From: Pseudomonadota bacterium
GTDB lineage: Bacteria; Pseudomonadota; Gammaproteobacteria; Burkholderiales; Rhodocyclaceae
NCBI GenBank assembly: GCA_018240785.1
Contig: JAFEFC010000010.1
Span: forward strand, 39,365 to 103,364
Length of the DNA stretch: 64,000 nt
Direction of reading: 5' to 3'
Shown: positions 24,776 to 32,357 of the stretch, in pieces
Numbering within the stretch: the stretch's first letter is position 1
How the letters are laid out: every line of letters starts with the position of its first letter
Made by a program: the position numbers and the translations under genes
The notes under the pieces: generated by a model
Told to the model about the DNA's origin: nothing
The model's input: the letters and a program-made list of their open reading frames with translations, nothing else
The model's database searches: none

Positions 24776-25879
24776 TTGAGCTTCCCCACCCTTCGCCTCC
24801 TCCTCGTCGGCCCGCTGCCGCCGCCTGCCGGTGGCATGGCCAACCAGACGCGCCAGCTTGCCGAGTTGCTGCGCGGGGAGGGCGTGCAGGTCGAGGTCGC
24901 GCAAGTCAACGCGCCCTACCGTCCCGCCTGGGCTGGCCGCATCCAGGGGCTGCGGGCGCTGTTCCGCCTCATGCCCTACCTGCTGGCGCTGTGGCGCGGC
25001 TGCGGGCGGGCCGATCTCGTCCATGTGATGGCCAACTCGGGCTGGTCCTGGCACCTGTTCGCCGCGCCGGCGGTGTGGATCGCCTGGTTGCGCGGCACGC
25101 CGGTGGTGGTCAATTACCGCGGTGGCGAGGCGGATCCCTTCCTCACCAGGGCGGGCAAGTGGGTGCGACCCACCATGCGGCGAGCGGCGGCGCTGGTGCT
25201 GCCATCCAGCTTCCTGCTCGAAGTGTTCGCACGCCACCGCATGCCCGGACGCGTCGTGCCCAACATCATCGATCTCGAGCGCTTCCGCCCGGCAGCCGTG
25301 CCGAGCGAGGTGGGCGATGGGCCACACATCGTCGTCGCCCGCAACCTCGAGGCCATCTACGGCAACGACGTGGCGCTGCATGCTTTCGCCCGCATCCTGG
25401 AGCACTTCCCCAAGGCGCACCTGTCCGTTGCAGGCGCCGGCCCGGAAGCCGCGTCACTGGCCGAGCTAGCACAAAAGCTGAATATTGCCGGGCGCGTGCG
25501 CTTCACGGGGCGGCTCGATCGCGAACAAATGGCTACGCTCTACCGTGAAGCACATCTCATGCTCAACGCCAGCAGAGTGGATAACATGCCCAACGCAATC
25601 CTCGAAGCGCTGGCGAGCGGCGTGCCCGTCGTCAGCACCGCCGTGGGCGGCATCCCGCACATCGTGCGCGATCGCCACACCGCGATGCTGGTGCCGTGCG
25701 ACGATGCGCCGGCCCTCGCCGACGCGGCGCTCGACGTGCTGCGCGACGCCGGGCTGCGCGCCCGGCTCGTCGCCAGCGGCCTCGCCGAGGTGCGCCAATA
25801 CCGCTGGGAGTCGGTGCGAACCATCCTTGCCACCGCCTATGAAGATGCAATGCGGGACGTGCGCCCGCAGCTGACTTGA
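24776..25879 (+). CDS. GT4-family glycosyltransferase
   Basis: A 367-residue GT-B glycosyltransferase. The acceptor domain starts LRLLLVGPLPPPAGGMANQT. The donor domain has LSVAGAGPEAASLAELA, LNASRVDNMPNAILEALASG and the conserved Glu/Gly-rich switch VVSTAVGGIPHIV. The start codon is TTG (24776), supported by AAGGGG 7 bases upstream; there is no ATG before the conserved N-terminus. Located right before the exosortase gene, whose start region overlaps or nearly touches its stop, so it belongs to the XrtA operon. Donor and acceptor unknown. Confidence 0.88.
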   Translation: MSFPTLRLLLVGPLPPPAGGMANQTRQLAELLRGEGVQVEVAQVNAPYRPAWAGRIQGLRALFRLMPYLLALWRGCGRADLVHVMANSGWSWHLFAAPAVWIAWLRGTPVVVNYRGGEADPFLTRAGKWVRPTMRRAAALVLPSSFLLEVFARHRMPGRVVPNIIDLERFRPAAVPSEVGDGPHIVVARNLEAIYGNDVALHAFARILEHFPKAHLSVAGAGPEAASLAELAQKLNIAGRVRFTGRLDREQMATLYREAHLMLNASRVDNMPNAILEALASGVPVVSTAVGGIPHIVRDRHTAMLVPCDDAPALADAALDVLRDAGLRARLVASGLAEVRQYRWESVRTILATAYEDAMRDVRPQLT

Positions 25880-25896
25880 ATGACATGAAGGATCCG

Positions 25897-27525
25897 ATGC
25901 GCGCCCCGACCAGCCACACAGATTCCCTCGAGCCCGTCGGCCCGGCCGGCGGGGGAGGGAGCATGGCTCCCGCCGGCAGCCCGGCGATGCCCGTCCCGCA
26001 GGATGCCGCCCGCGCGGCCCGCAGCCTGCACCTCGCCGTGCTCGGCATCGCGCTCGCCTGGCTGCTGTTCTGGTACCGCGACACGCTGATGTCCATCATC
26101 CACATCTGGGAGCGGTCCGACACCTACGCCCATGGCTACCTGGTGGCGCCCATCTCGCTGTGGCTGGTGTGGCGGCACCGCGAGCACATCAAGGGCGTGC
26201 CCCTCGCACCCTCGCTGCTCGGTGTGCTGGCCGGCGCGGTCGCCGGTTTCGGCTGGCTGCTGGGCGAGCTCACCAGCGTGGCCAGCGTGTCACAGTTCGC
26301 CCTCGTGGGCATGATCATCGGCCTCATCTGGGCGGTAATGGGCACGGCGGTGCTGCGCGCCTACGCCTTCCCCATCTTCTTCCTCGTCTTCCTCGTGCCC
26401 TTCGGCGAGTTCCTGTTCCCGACCATGATGGACTGGACCACCGAGTTCGTGATCGGCGGACTGCGCGCCTCGGGGATCCCGGTCTACGCCGAAGGCCGCA
26501 GCCTCGTCATCCCGTCGGGCAACTGGCAGGTCGTCGAAGGCTGCAGTGGCGTGCGTTACCTCATCGCCTCGGTGGTCGTGGGAAGCCTGTACGCCTACCT
26601 CAATTACCGATCCACCACCCGCCGGGTCGTGTTCACCGCCGTGTCGGTGGTGCTGCCGGTGCTGGCGAACTGGGTGCGCGCCTGGGGCATCGTCATGCTC
26701 GGCCACCTCAGCGACAACAGGATCGCCACCGGCGTCGATCACCTCGTCTATGGCTGGGTCTTCTTCGGCATCATCATGCTCGGGCTGTTCTGGATCGGCG
26801 CCCGCTGGCAGGAAGACGAAGCGCCGGCGCCGGTATTGTCTGCGGCGGCGAAGAAGGAGGCCGGCACGATGCGCAGATCCAGCTTCGTCTGGTTCGCCGT
26901 GGCGCTGCTGGCCGTGCTGGCATGGAAGCCGCTGCTCGCCGACCTCGACCGTCGCGGCAATCACGGGCCGGTGCAGTTCGCGGCCATCAGTGTTCCCGGC
27001 TGGCAGCAGGCGTCGAATGACACGCTTCAGCCCTGGACCCCGCGCTATCACGGCATGCGCGGTGAGCAGCGACTCGCCTTCACCGACGCCAATGGCAGCA
27101 CCGTCGGCCTGCATATCGTCTACTACCGGGATCAGGAGCAGGACGCCGAGCTCATCAACTCCGAGAACCGCATCCTGATGAACAAGGATCCGGCGTGGAC
27201 CTTTGCCGGTTATGGCAGCAAGGCGACCAGCTTCGGGCAGCAGACGGTCGAAGTGCGCTCCACCGAGATTCGCAACCCGGAGCACCGTGTGCTGGTCTGG
27301 CACTGGTACTGGATCGGTGGGCGGTGGACGTCGAGCGACTACGTGGGCAAGGCCTACCTGGCCCTCGCCCAGTTGATGGGGCAGGGCGACGATTCGGCCA
27401 TGGTCGCCGTTTTCACGTCGTCAGTGGCGGATCATCGCGAGGTCGCCGAAGAGAAGCTGTCCCGATTCGTCCAGGCCGCCGCGCCGCAGATCGGTAGTGC
27501 GCTGCAGCAGACCCGGGAGCGCTGA
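25897..27525 (+). CDS. xrtA: Exosortase A fused to EpsI domain
   Basis: About 542 residues: a polytopic exosortase (about eight helices, residues 40-305) fused to a C-terminal EpsI/DUF3485 domain after a new helix at about 325-345. The catalytic triad of exosortases is intact: Cys216 in VEGCSGVRYL, Arg261 in NWVRAWG and His282 in VDHLVYGW. Exosortase A cleaves the C-terminal PEP-CTERM signal of exported proteins and is thought to pass them to an extracellular glycan. Fusion to EpsI is normal for XrtA. ATG 25897 has AAGGA 4 bases upstream; TTG 25876 and ATG 25885 are alternatives. No PEP-CTERM substrate is encoded in this window. Confidence 0.95.
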   Translation: MRAPTSHTDSLEPVGPAGGGGSMAPAGSPAMPVPQDAARAARSLHLAVLGIALAWLLFWYRDTLMSIIHIWERSDTYAHGYLVAPISLWLVWRHREHIKGVPLAPSLLGVLAGAVAGFGWLLGELTSVASVSQFALVGMIIGLIWAVMGTAVLRAYAFPIFFLVFLVPFGEFLFPTMMDWTTEFVIGGLRASGIPVYAEGRSLVIPSGNWQVVEGCSGVRYLIASVVVGSLYAYLNYRSTTRRVVFTAVSVVLPVLANWVRAWGIVMLGHLSDNRIATGVDHLVYGWVFFGIIMLGLFWIGARWQEDEAPAPVLSAAAKKEAGTMRRSSFVWFAVALLAVLAWKPLLADLDRRGNHGPVQFAAISVPGWQQASNDTLQPWTPRYHGMRGEQRLAFTDANGSTVGLHIVYYRDQEQDAELINSENRILMNKDPAWTFAGYGSKATSFGQQTVEVRSTEIRNPEHRVLVWHWYWIGGRWTSSDYVGKAYLALAQLMGQGDDSAMVAVFTSSVADHREVAEEKLSRFVQAAAPQIGSALQQTRER

Positions 27526-27529
27526 AGCC

Positions 27530-28909
27530 GTGCTGCCTTCGCTGGCCCGTTCCATCTACCGCGCCCAGGAAGCCGCCCTCGGGCGGCCCACGTTCGACTA
27601 CTGGCAGGAACTCGAGCACAGCCAGTGGCTGTCGCGCGATGCCGTCGAAGCCCTGCAGGCGCGCAAACTCAACGTCCTGCTGGGGCATGCGCTGGCGCAC
27701 AGCCCCTGGCACGCAGACCGTATCCGTGCCGCCGGCCTGGATGAAGCGGTGCGATCCGGCCGCATGGGCATCGCTGACCTGGCTCGCCTGCCCACCATGG
27801 GCAAGCTCGACGCGCGCGCGAACCTCGATCGCCTCGTCTGGCGCGATGCGCCCGGCGGTGTCTTCAAGTACAACACCGGCGGCTCCAGTGGCGAACCGCT
27901 CATCTTCCACTTCGGTCGCAGCCGCCAGGCTTCCGACGCCGCGGGGCGCATGCGTGCGCGCAACTGGTGGGGCGTGGCCCCCGGCGACCGCGAGGCCTAT
28001 CTGTGGGGCGCGCCGGTCGAGCTCAACAAGACGGACCGCGTCAAGACGCTGCGCGACCGCCTGGTGAACCAGCTCGTCCTCAACGCCTTCGCCATGTCGC
28101 CCGAGCGCATGGACGCCTATCTCGACACGCTCAAGGCCTGGCAGCCCAAATGCCTGTATGGCTACGCCTCCAGCGTTGCGCTGCTTGCCGCGCATGCCGA
28201 GGCGCGCGGCGTCGATCCGGGCCTGAAGCAGCTCAGGGTGGTGTGCACCACTGGCGAGCCGCTGTATCCGCACCAGCGCGAGCTGATCGGCCGCGTGTTC
28301 GGCGCTCCCATCGCCAACGAGTTCGGCAGCCGCGACATCGGCTTCACCGCGCACGAAGCCCCCGGCGGCCAGATGCTGCTGCTGAGCGAAAGCCACATCG
28401 TCGAAGTGCTCGACGCGACGGGCGCGCCTGTCGCGCCGGGCGAAACCGGCGAGGCGGTCATCACCGGCCTCACCTCGGAAGCGCAGCCTTTCATCCGCTA
28501 CCGCACCGGCGACACCCTGCGTCTTGCCAGCGAGTCCGCCACGGGCGGGCAGGGCCTGCACGTCATCGCCGAGGTCAGCGGCCGCCAGACCGATTTCGTC
28601 GTCGCACGGGACGGCCGGGTGATGCATGCGCTCGCCGTCATCTATGTGCTGCGTGCAGCGCCGGGCGTGGCCCAGTTCAAGTGCATCCAGCATGCCATCG
28701 ACCGCATGGAAGTGCAGGTGGTCGCCGGCCCGGAATGGACCGACGCCAGCCGCAGCGCCATCGAAACCGGCCTGCAGGCACGCCTTGGCACCTCGCTGCG
28801 CATCGACCTGCGCCTGCTGGACGAAATCCCGCCGGAAGCGTCCGGCAAGCACCGTTATGTCGTCAGTCACGTGCCCCTGGCGGGCGGTCTGCAGCAGGCC
28901 GCCGCGTGA
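27530..28909 (+). CDS. CapK/phenylacetate-CoA ligase-like adenylating enzyme
   Basis: A 459-residue member of the adenylate-forming phenylacetate-CoA ligase/CapK group. The ATP loop YNTGGSSGEPLIF is present, as are CTTGEPLYPHQRELI, EFGSRDIGFTAHEAPGGQ, the hinge Asp in YRTGDTLRL, and RQTDFVVARDGR in the C-terminal lid. It should activate a carboxylic acid as an acyl-adenylate, perhaps for acylating the glycan. GTG at 27530 is the only good start. It follows xrtA by 4 bp. The usual exosortase A acyl-CoA ligase, PLP decarboxylase and hydrolase genes are absent, and this cassette may take their place. Substrate unknown. Confidence 0.82.
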   Translation: MLPSLARSIYRAQEAALGRPTFDYWQELEHSQWLSRDAVEALQARKLNVLLGHALAHSPWHADRIRAAGLDEAVRSGRMGIADLARLPTMGKLDARANLDRLVWRDAPGGVFKYNTGGSSGEPLIFHFGRSRQASDAAGRMRARNWWGVAPGDREAYLWGAPVELNKTDRVKTLRDRLVNQLVLNAFAMSPERMDAYLDTLKAWQPKCLYGYASSVALLAAHAEARGVDPGLKQLRVVCTTGEPLYPHQRELIGRVFGAPIANEFGSRDIGFTAHEAPGGQMLLLSESHIVEVLDATGAPVAPGETGEAVITGLTSEAQPFIRYRTGDTLRLASESATGGQGLHVIAEVSGRQTDFVVARDGRVMHALAVIYVLRAAPGVAQFKCIQHAIDRMEVQVVAGPEWTDASRSAIETGLQARLGTSLRIDLRLLDEIPPEASGKHRYVVSHVPLAGGLQQAAA

Positions 28910-28928
28910 CAATCAATCGAATCCGCCC

Positions 28929-30143
28929 ATGAATCCTTCCTCGCTCCTCGAACTCCCCCTCCGCTACAAGCCCTGGCGCGGGCGCCACCTGCGCCTGTTG
29001 ATGCGCGACCTGGCTGGTGCTGCGCGCCAGCCGGAGCGGGACCACCGCGTCCATCTGCGAGGTGCCATCGACTGGCTGTGCCGCGCACAGGACGTGCGCA
29101 GCAACCGTCCGGATGCCGGCGGCGTCGCCGCAGGCTGGAGCTTCGAGGACGGCTGGCTGCCGTCCTACCCGGAAACCACCGGCTACATCATCGAAACCTT
29201 CATCGCGGCGGCCGAACAGCTCGGCCGGCCCGAACTCATCCAGCGCGCACAGCGCATGATCGACTGGGAACTGTCCCTGCAGGCGCCCGACGGCGCCTTC
29301 CCCGGCCATTTCGGCGAGCCCGGCAGCCATCCGGTCATCTTCAACCAGGGCCAGATCATGCACGGCCTGGTCGCCGGCCATGTGCAACTGGGCCGCAAGG
29401 ACTGTCTCGAGGCCGGTGTGCGAGCCGGTCACTGGCTTGTTGCCCAGCAGGACGAAGACGGCTGCTACCGGCGCTTCGAGCACAACGGCGTGCCACACGT
29501 GTACAACACCCGCGCCATCTGGGCGCTTGCGGCGATGGGCGTGGTGGCCGACGAGCCCAGCTTCACCAAGGCCGCGCGGCGCAACCTCGACTGGGCGCTG
29601 ATGCAGCAGACCAGCAGCGGCTGGTTCGGCACCAACGCCTTCGTGCCCACGCGCGACCCGTTCACCCACACCATCGCCTATGCCATCCGTGGCTTCATCG
29701 AGGTCGGCGTGCTGCTGGGCGAGGAGCGCTACCTGCGGGCGGCCGAATCGGCCGCGCGCGGCATCATGGCCAGACAGCGTGGAGACGGCTGGCTTGCCGG
29801 CACCTACGCTGACGACTGGCAGCCGACCGCCGGCTACGCCTGCGTCACCGGCGTCGCGCAGATGGCGCTGTGCTGGCTGCGCCTTGCCCAGATCACCGGC
29901 AAGGCGGATTTCCGCGAAGCGGCGCGCAAGGCCATCGCCTACGTCAAGCGCACACAGAGCCTGGACGACAGCGACCTCATCGTGCGCGGCGCCATTCCCG
30001 GCTCGGCACCGATCTGGGGTGCCTACTCGCGCTTCGAATTCCCCAACTGGGCCGCCAAGTTCTTCGCCGACGCGTTGCTGATGGACATGGCCGGCATCGC
30101 CGTACCCCCGGTTCCCGTTGCCGCCGGGGGATCGCCGAAATGA
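28929..30143 (+). CDS. Alpha/alpha-toroid protein of the polysaccharide locus (function unknown)
   Basis: A 404-residue soluble protein built of repeated helix pairs with Gly/Trp/aromatic turns (DGAFPGHFG, NQGQIMHGLVAGHVQLG, EDGCYRRFEHNGV, NTRAIWALAAMG, GWFGTNAF), the pattern of an (alpha/alpha)6 toroid as in terpene cyclases, polysaccharide lyases and GH-type enzymes. There is no signal peptide, so it acts in the cytoplasm. A similar fold occurs in VpsJ-like polysaccharide-synthesis proteins; that link is a guess. Downstream it overlaps the formyltransferase (ATGA), and upstream it follows the CapK-like gene by 19 bp, so the three probably work together. No catalytic residue can be assigned. 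Confidence 0.6.
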   Translation: MNPSSLLELPLRYKPWRGRHLRLLMRDLAGAARQPERDHRVHLRGAIDWLCRAQDVRSNRPDAGGVAAGWSFEDGWLPSYPETTGYIIETFIAAAEQLGRPELIQRAQRMIDWELSLQAPDGAFPGHFGEPGSHPVIFNQGQIMHGLVAGHVQLGRKDCLEAGVRAGHWLVAQQDEDGCYRRFEHNGVPHVYNTRAIWALAAMGVVADEPSFTKAARRNLDWALMQQTSSGWFGTNAFVPTRDPFTHTIAYAIRGFIEVGVLLGEERYLRAAESAARGIMARQRGDGWLAGTYADDWQPTAGYACVTGVAQMALCWLRLAQITGKADFREAARKAIAYVKRTQSLDDSDLIVRGAIPGSAPIWGAYSRFEFPNWAAKFFADALLMDMAGIAVPPVPVAAGGSPK

Positions 30144-30967
30144 GCAAGCTGCGGCTGATGATCCTGTGCGGCCGCAGCGCGCGGCACCTGCACGTCGCCA
30201 ACCGCCTGTGCCAGGCCGGCGAGGCCGTCGCCATCGTGCAGGAGACCGGCACCGAGTGGAACCTGCGCAAGACGCTCAGGAAGCTGCGCCCGGACAATCT
30301 TGCGCGCAAGGCCTGGCGCTGGCTGCGCGACCGCAGGCGCTATACCGGCAATCCGGAGGCGAAGTTCTTCTTCCCCGGCGGCAATCCCCGGCTCGACCGG
30401 CCGGAGCTCGTGCGCGAAGTACCGCACATCAACCACCCCGACGTCCTGAAGCTCGCACGCGAACTCAAGCCGGATCTGATCTGCGTTTTCGGCACCTCGT
30501 TGATCCGTGGCGAGCTGCTGAAGGAAGGCCGCCTCGGCATCGTCAACCTGCACGGCGGCCTGTCGCCCGAATACCGCGGCGCCGATTGCACCTTCTGGGC
30601 CCTGTATAACGGCGAGCCGGAGAAGGTCGGCTGCACGCTGCATTACATCGACGCGGGCATCGACACCGGTCGCCTCATCGCCCATGTCTCGCCCGAGGTG
30701 AAGGAGGGCGACAGCGAACTGGTGCTGTTCTGGCGCGCAGTGCGCGACAGCGCGGAGGTGTACGCGGAAGCCGTCGAACGCCTGGGTCGTGGGGAATCCC
30801 TGGGCGTGGCGCAGCCCGGCAAGGGCAGGCTGTACCAGGTCAAGGATCGCGGCCTCGCGCATGAAAGGTCGTTGGCCAGCCGCCTGCCGGACATGCTGGG
30901 TGGGTTGGCCTTGCCTCGTCGCGTCGAGTGGTTCGTAAGGACTGCCGTTCAGGAAAAACGCGCATGA
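30140..30967 (+). CDS. Formyltransferase-family protein
   Basis: A 275-residue protein with the formyl_trans_N fold. The catalytic triad region is clear: Asn and His in NLHGGLSPEYRGADCTFW, and Asp in HYIDAGIDTGRLI. Family members use N10-formyl-tetrahydrofolate to formylate an amino group of tRNA, GAR or a sugar nucleotide (ArnA, WbkC, VioF). There is no C-terminal Fmt OB domain, which fits a sugar-specific enzyme. The first 90 residues are Arg-rich and unlike Fmt. Overlaps its neighbours on both sides by ATGA, so it is tightly coupled to the toroid protein and the ligase/polymerase. The likely substrate is an amino sugar of the exopolysaccharide. Confidence 0.83.
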   Translation: MSKLRLMILCGRSARHLHVANRLCQAGEAVAIVQETGTEWNLRKTLRKLRPDNLARKAWRWLRDRRRYTGNPEAKFFFPGGNPRLDRPELVREVPHINHPDVLKLARELKPDLICVFGTSLIRGELLKEGRLGIVNLHGGLSPEYRGADCTFWALYNGEPEKVGCTLHYIDAGIDTGRLIAHVSPEVKEGDSELVLFWRAVRDSAEVYAEAVERLGRGESLGVAQPGKGRLYQVKDRGLAHERSLASRLPDMLGGLALPRRVEWFVRTAVQEKRA

Positions 30968-32298
30968 GGGACATCGCCGTAACGCTGGCCGTATTCGGTT
31001 CGTTGCCGTTCATCCTCAAACGGCCATGGATCGGCATCCTGGTCTGGACCTGGCTCGGCTTCATGAATCCGCACCGCATGGCGTGGGGATTCAGCACGAC
31101 CATGCCGTTTGCTTACATCGTCGCGCTGACGACCTTTGCGTCGATGCTCATGCACCGGGTACCGAAGCGCATACCATGGGAACGGGAAACCGTCGTTCTC
31201 GCGCTGTTCATCGGCTGGATGCTGATCACGACGATCAACGCGCTCTTCCCCGCCTATGCCTGGGAGCAGTTCGAGAAGATCATCAAGATTCAGGTGATGA
31301 TCTTCGTGGCGATGATGCTGATCACGACCGAAGACCGGCTGAAGTGGCTGGTGTGGGTCATCGCCATATCGATTGGTGTCTATGGCCTCAAGGGGGGGAT
31401 CTTCACCATCATCCACGGGGGGGCTTTCCGGGTGCAGGGGCCACCAGGGACCTTCATTGAGGGCAACAACGAACTCGGCCTCGCCGTCGCCATGACCGTG
31501 CCTCTGCTTTACTTCCTCGCGCGCAATGCGACGCCCCTTTCCTTGCGCCCCGCTGTGTATGCGATCACGGTCCTCAACGCCATCGGAGCAATCGGCACGC
31601 AGTCGCGGGGCGCGATGGTCGGCATGGCGATCATGGGCTTGGTGTTCTGGTTCAAGTCACGTCAGAAGTTCATGGTGGCGATCCTCGGCGCCCTCTCCGT
31701 CCTGGTCATCGCACAGATCATGCCCGAGGAATGGTACGACCGCATGAACTCGATCAAAACCTACCAGGATGACGGCTCGGCGCAAGGGCGCATCAATGCA
31801 TGGTGGACAGCCTTCAATGTGGCCAAGGCCCGCATCACCGGCGGTGGCTTCGAAACCTTCCAGCCGATGGTGTTTCAGTTCTACGCACCGAATCCCAATG
31901 ATGTGCACGACGTGCACAGCATCTATTTCGAGGCGCTGGGCGAGCATGGTTTTCCCGGACTTTTCCTTTTCCTTCTCCTTGCGATGATGACCTGGCGCTC
32001 GGCATCAAGCATCCGCAGGGCGGTTAAGGGTATTCCGGAGCGGGCTTGGTGGGCCGAACTGGCGACGATGGTTCAGGTGAGCCTCGTGGCCTATCTGGTT
32101 GCGGGCGCCTTTCTGGGCATGGCGTATTTCGACTACTACTACAACCTCGTGCTGATCGTGGTCGTCATGAAAGTCATGCTGCGCAGAGAGGGATTGCTCG
32201 GAGATCGTGGGCGCGTCGCTGTTGCCCCTGCGGCGAGCGCAGCGCTCGGCACATCTGCATCGTTGTCACCGAGCCCCAGGCGGGGGGCAATTCGCTGA
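30964..32298 (+). CDS. O-antigen ligase/Wzy-like membrane protein, exosortase A-associated
   Basis: A 444-residue polytopic protein (about ten helices) of the O-antigen ligase/polymerase superfamily, closest in features to the TIGR03097 'O-glycosylation ligase, exosortase A-associated' family. The N-terminus MRDIAVTLAVFGSLPFILKRP and the large periplasmic loop with NPNDVHDVHSIYFEALGEHG (His pair implicated in transfer) are typical. Either it polymerises the repeat units as Wzy, or it ligates glycan to PEP-CTERM proteins. Last gene of the run, overlapping the formyltransferase by 4 bp and followed by a hairpin. The tail after about 405 is low-complexity. Confidence 0.87.
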   Translation: MRDIAVTLAVFGSLPFILKRPWIGILVWTWLGFMNPHRMAWGFSTTMPFAYIVALTTFASMLMHRVPKRIPWERETVVLALFIGWMLITTINALFPAYAWEQFEKIIKIQVMIFVAMMLITTEDRLKWLVWVIAISIGVYGLKGGIFTIIHGGAFRVQGPPGTFIEGNNELGLAVAMTVPLLYFLARNATPLSLRPAVYAITVLNAIGAIGTQSRGAMVGMAIMGLVFWFKSRQKFMVAILGALSVLVIAQIMPEEWYDRMNSIKTYQDDGSAQGRINAWWTAFNVAKARITGGGFETFQPMVFQFYAPNPNDVHDVHSIYFEALGEHGFPGLFLFLLLAMMTWRSASSIRRAVKGIPERAWWAELATMVQVSLVAYLVAGAFLGMAYFDYYYNLVLIVVVMKVMLRREGLLGDRGRVAVAPAASAALGTSASLSPSPRRGAIR

Positions 32299-32333
32299 AA
32301 GGGGCCGAAGCCGCAGGCCACGGCTTCCCCCTT
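32298..32333. terminator. Hairpin between converging genes, probable bidirectional terminator
   Basis: AAGGGG, CC bulge, GAAGCCG (32307-32313), seven-base loop, CGGCTTC (32321-32327), CCCCTT. The stem totals 13 pairs and ends in short A/T runs on either side. It lies between the plus-strand ligase and the minus-strand asparagine-synthetase-like gene. Confidence 0.6.
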
Positions 32334-32357
32334 GATGCGTTGTAGAGCGCGGCGAAG

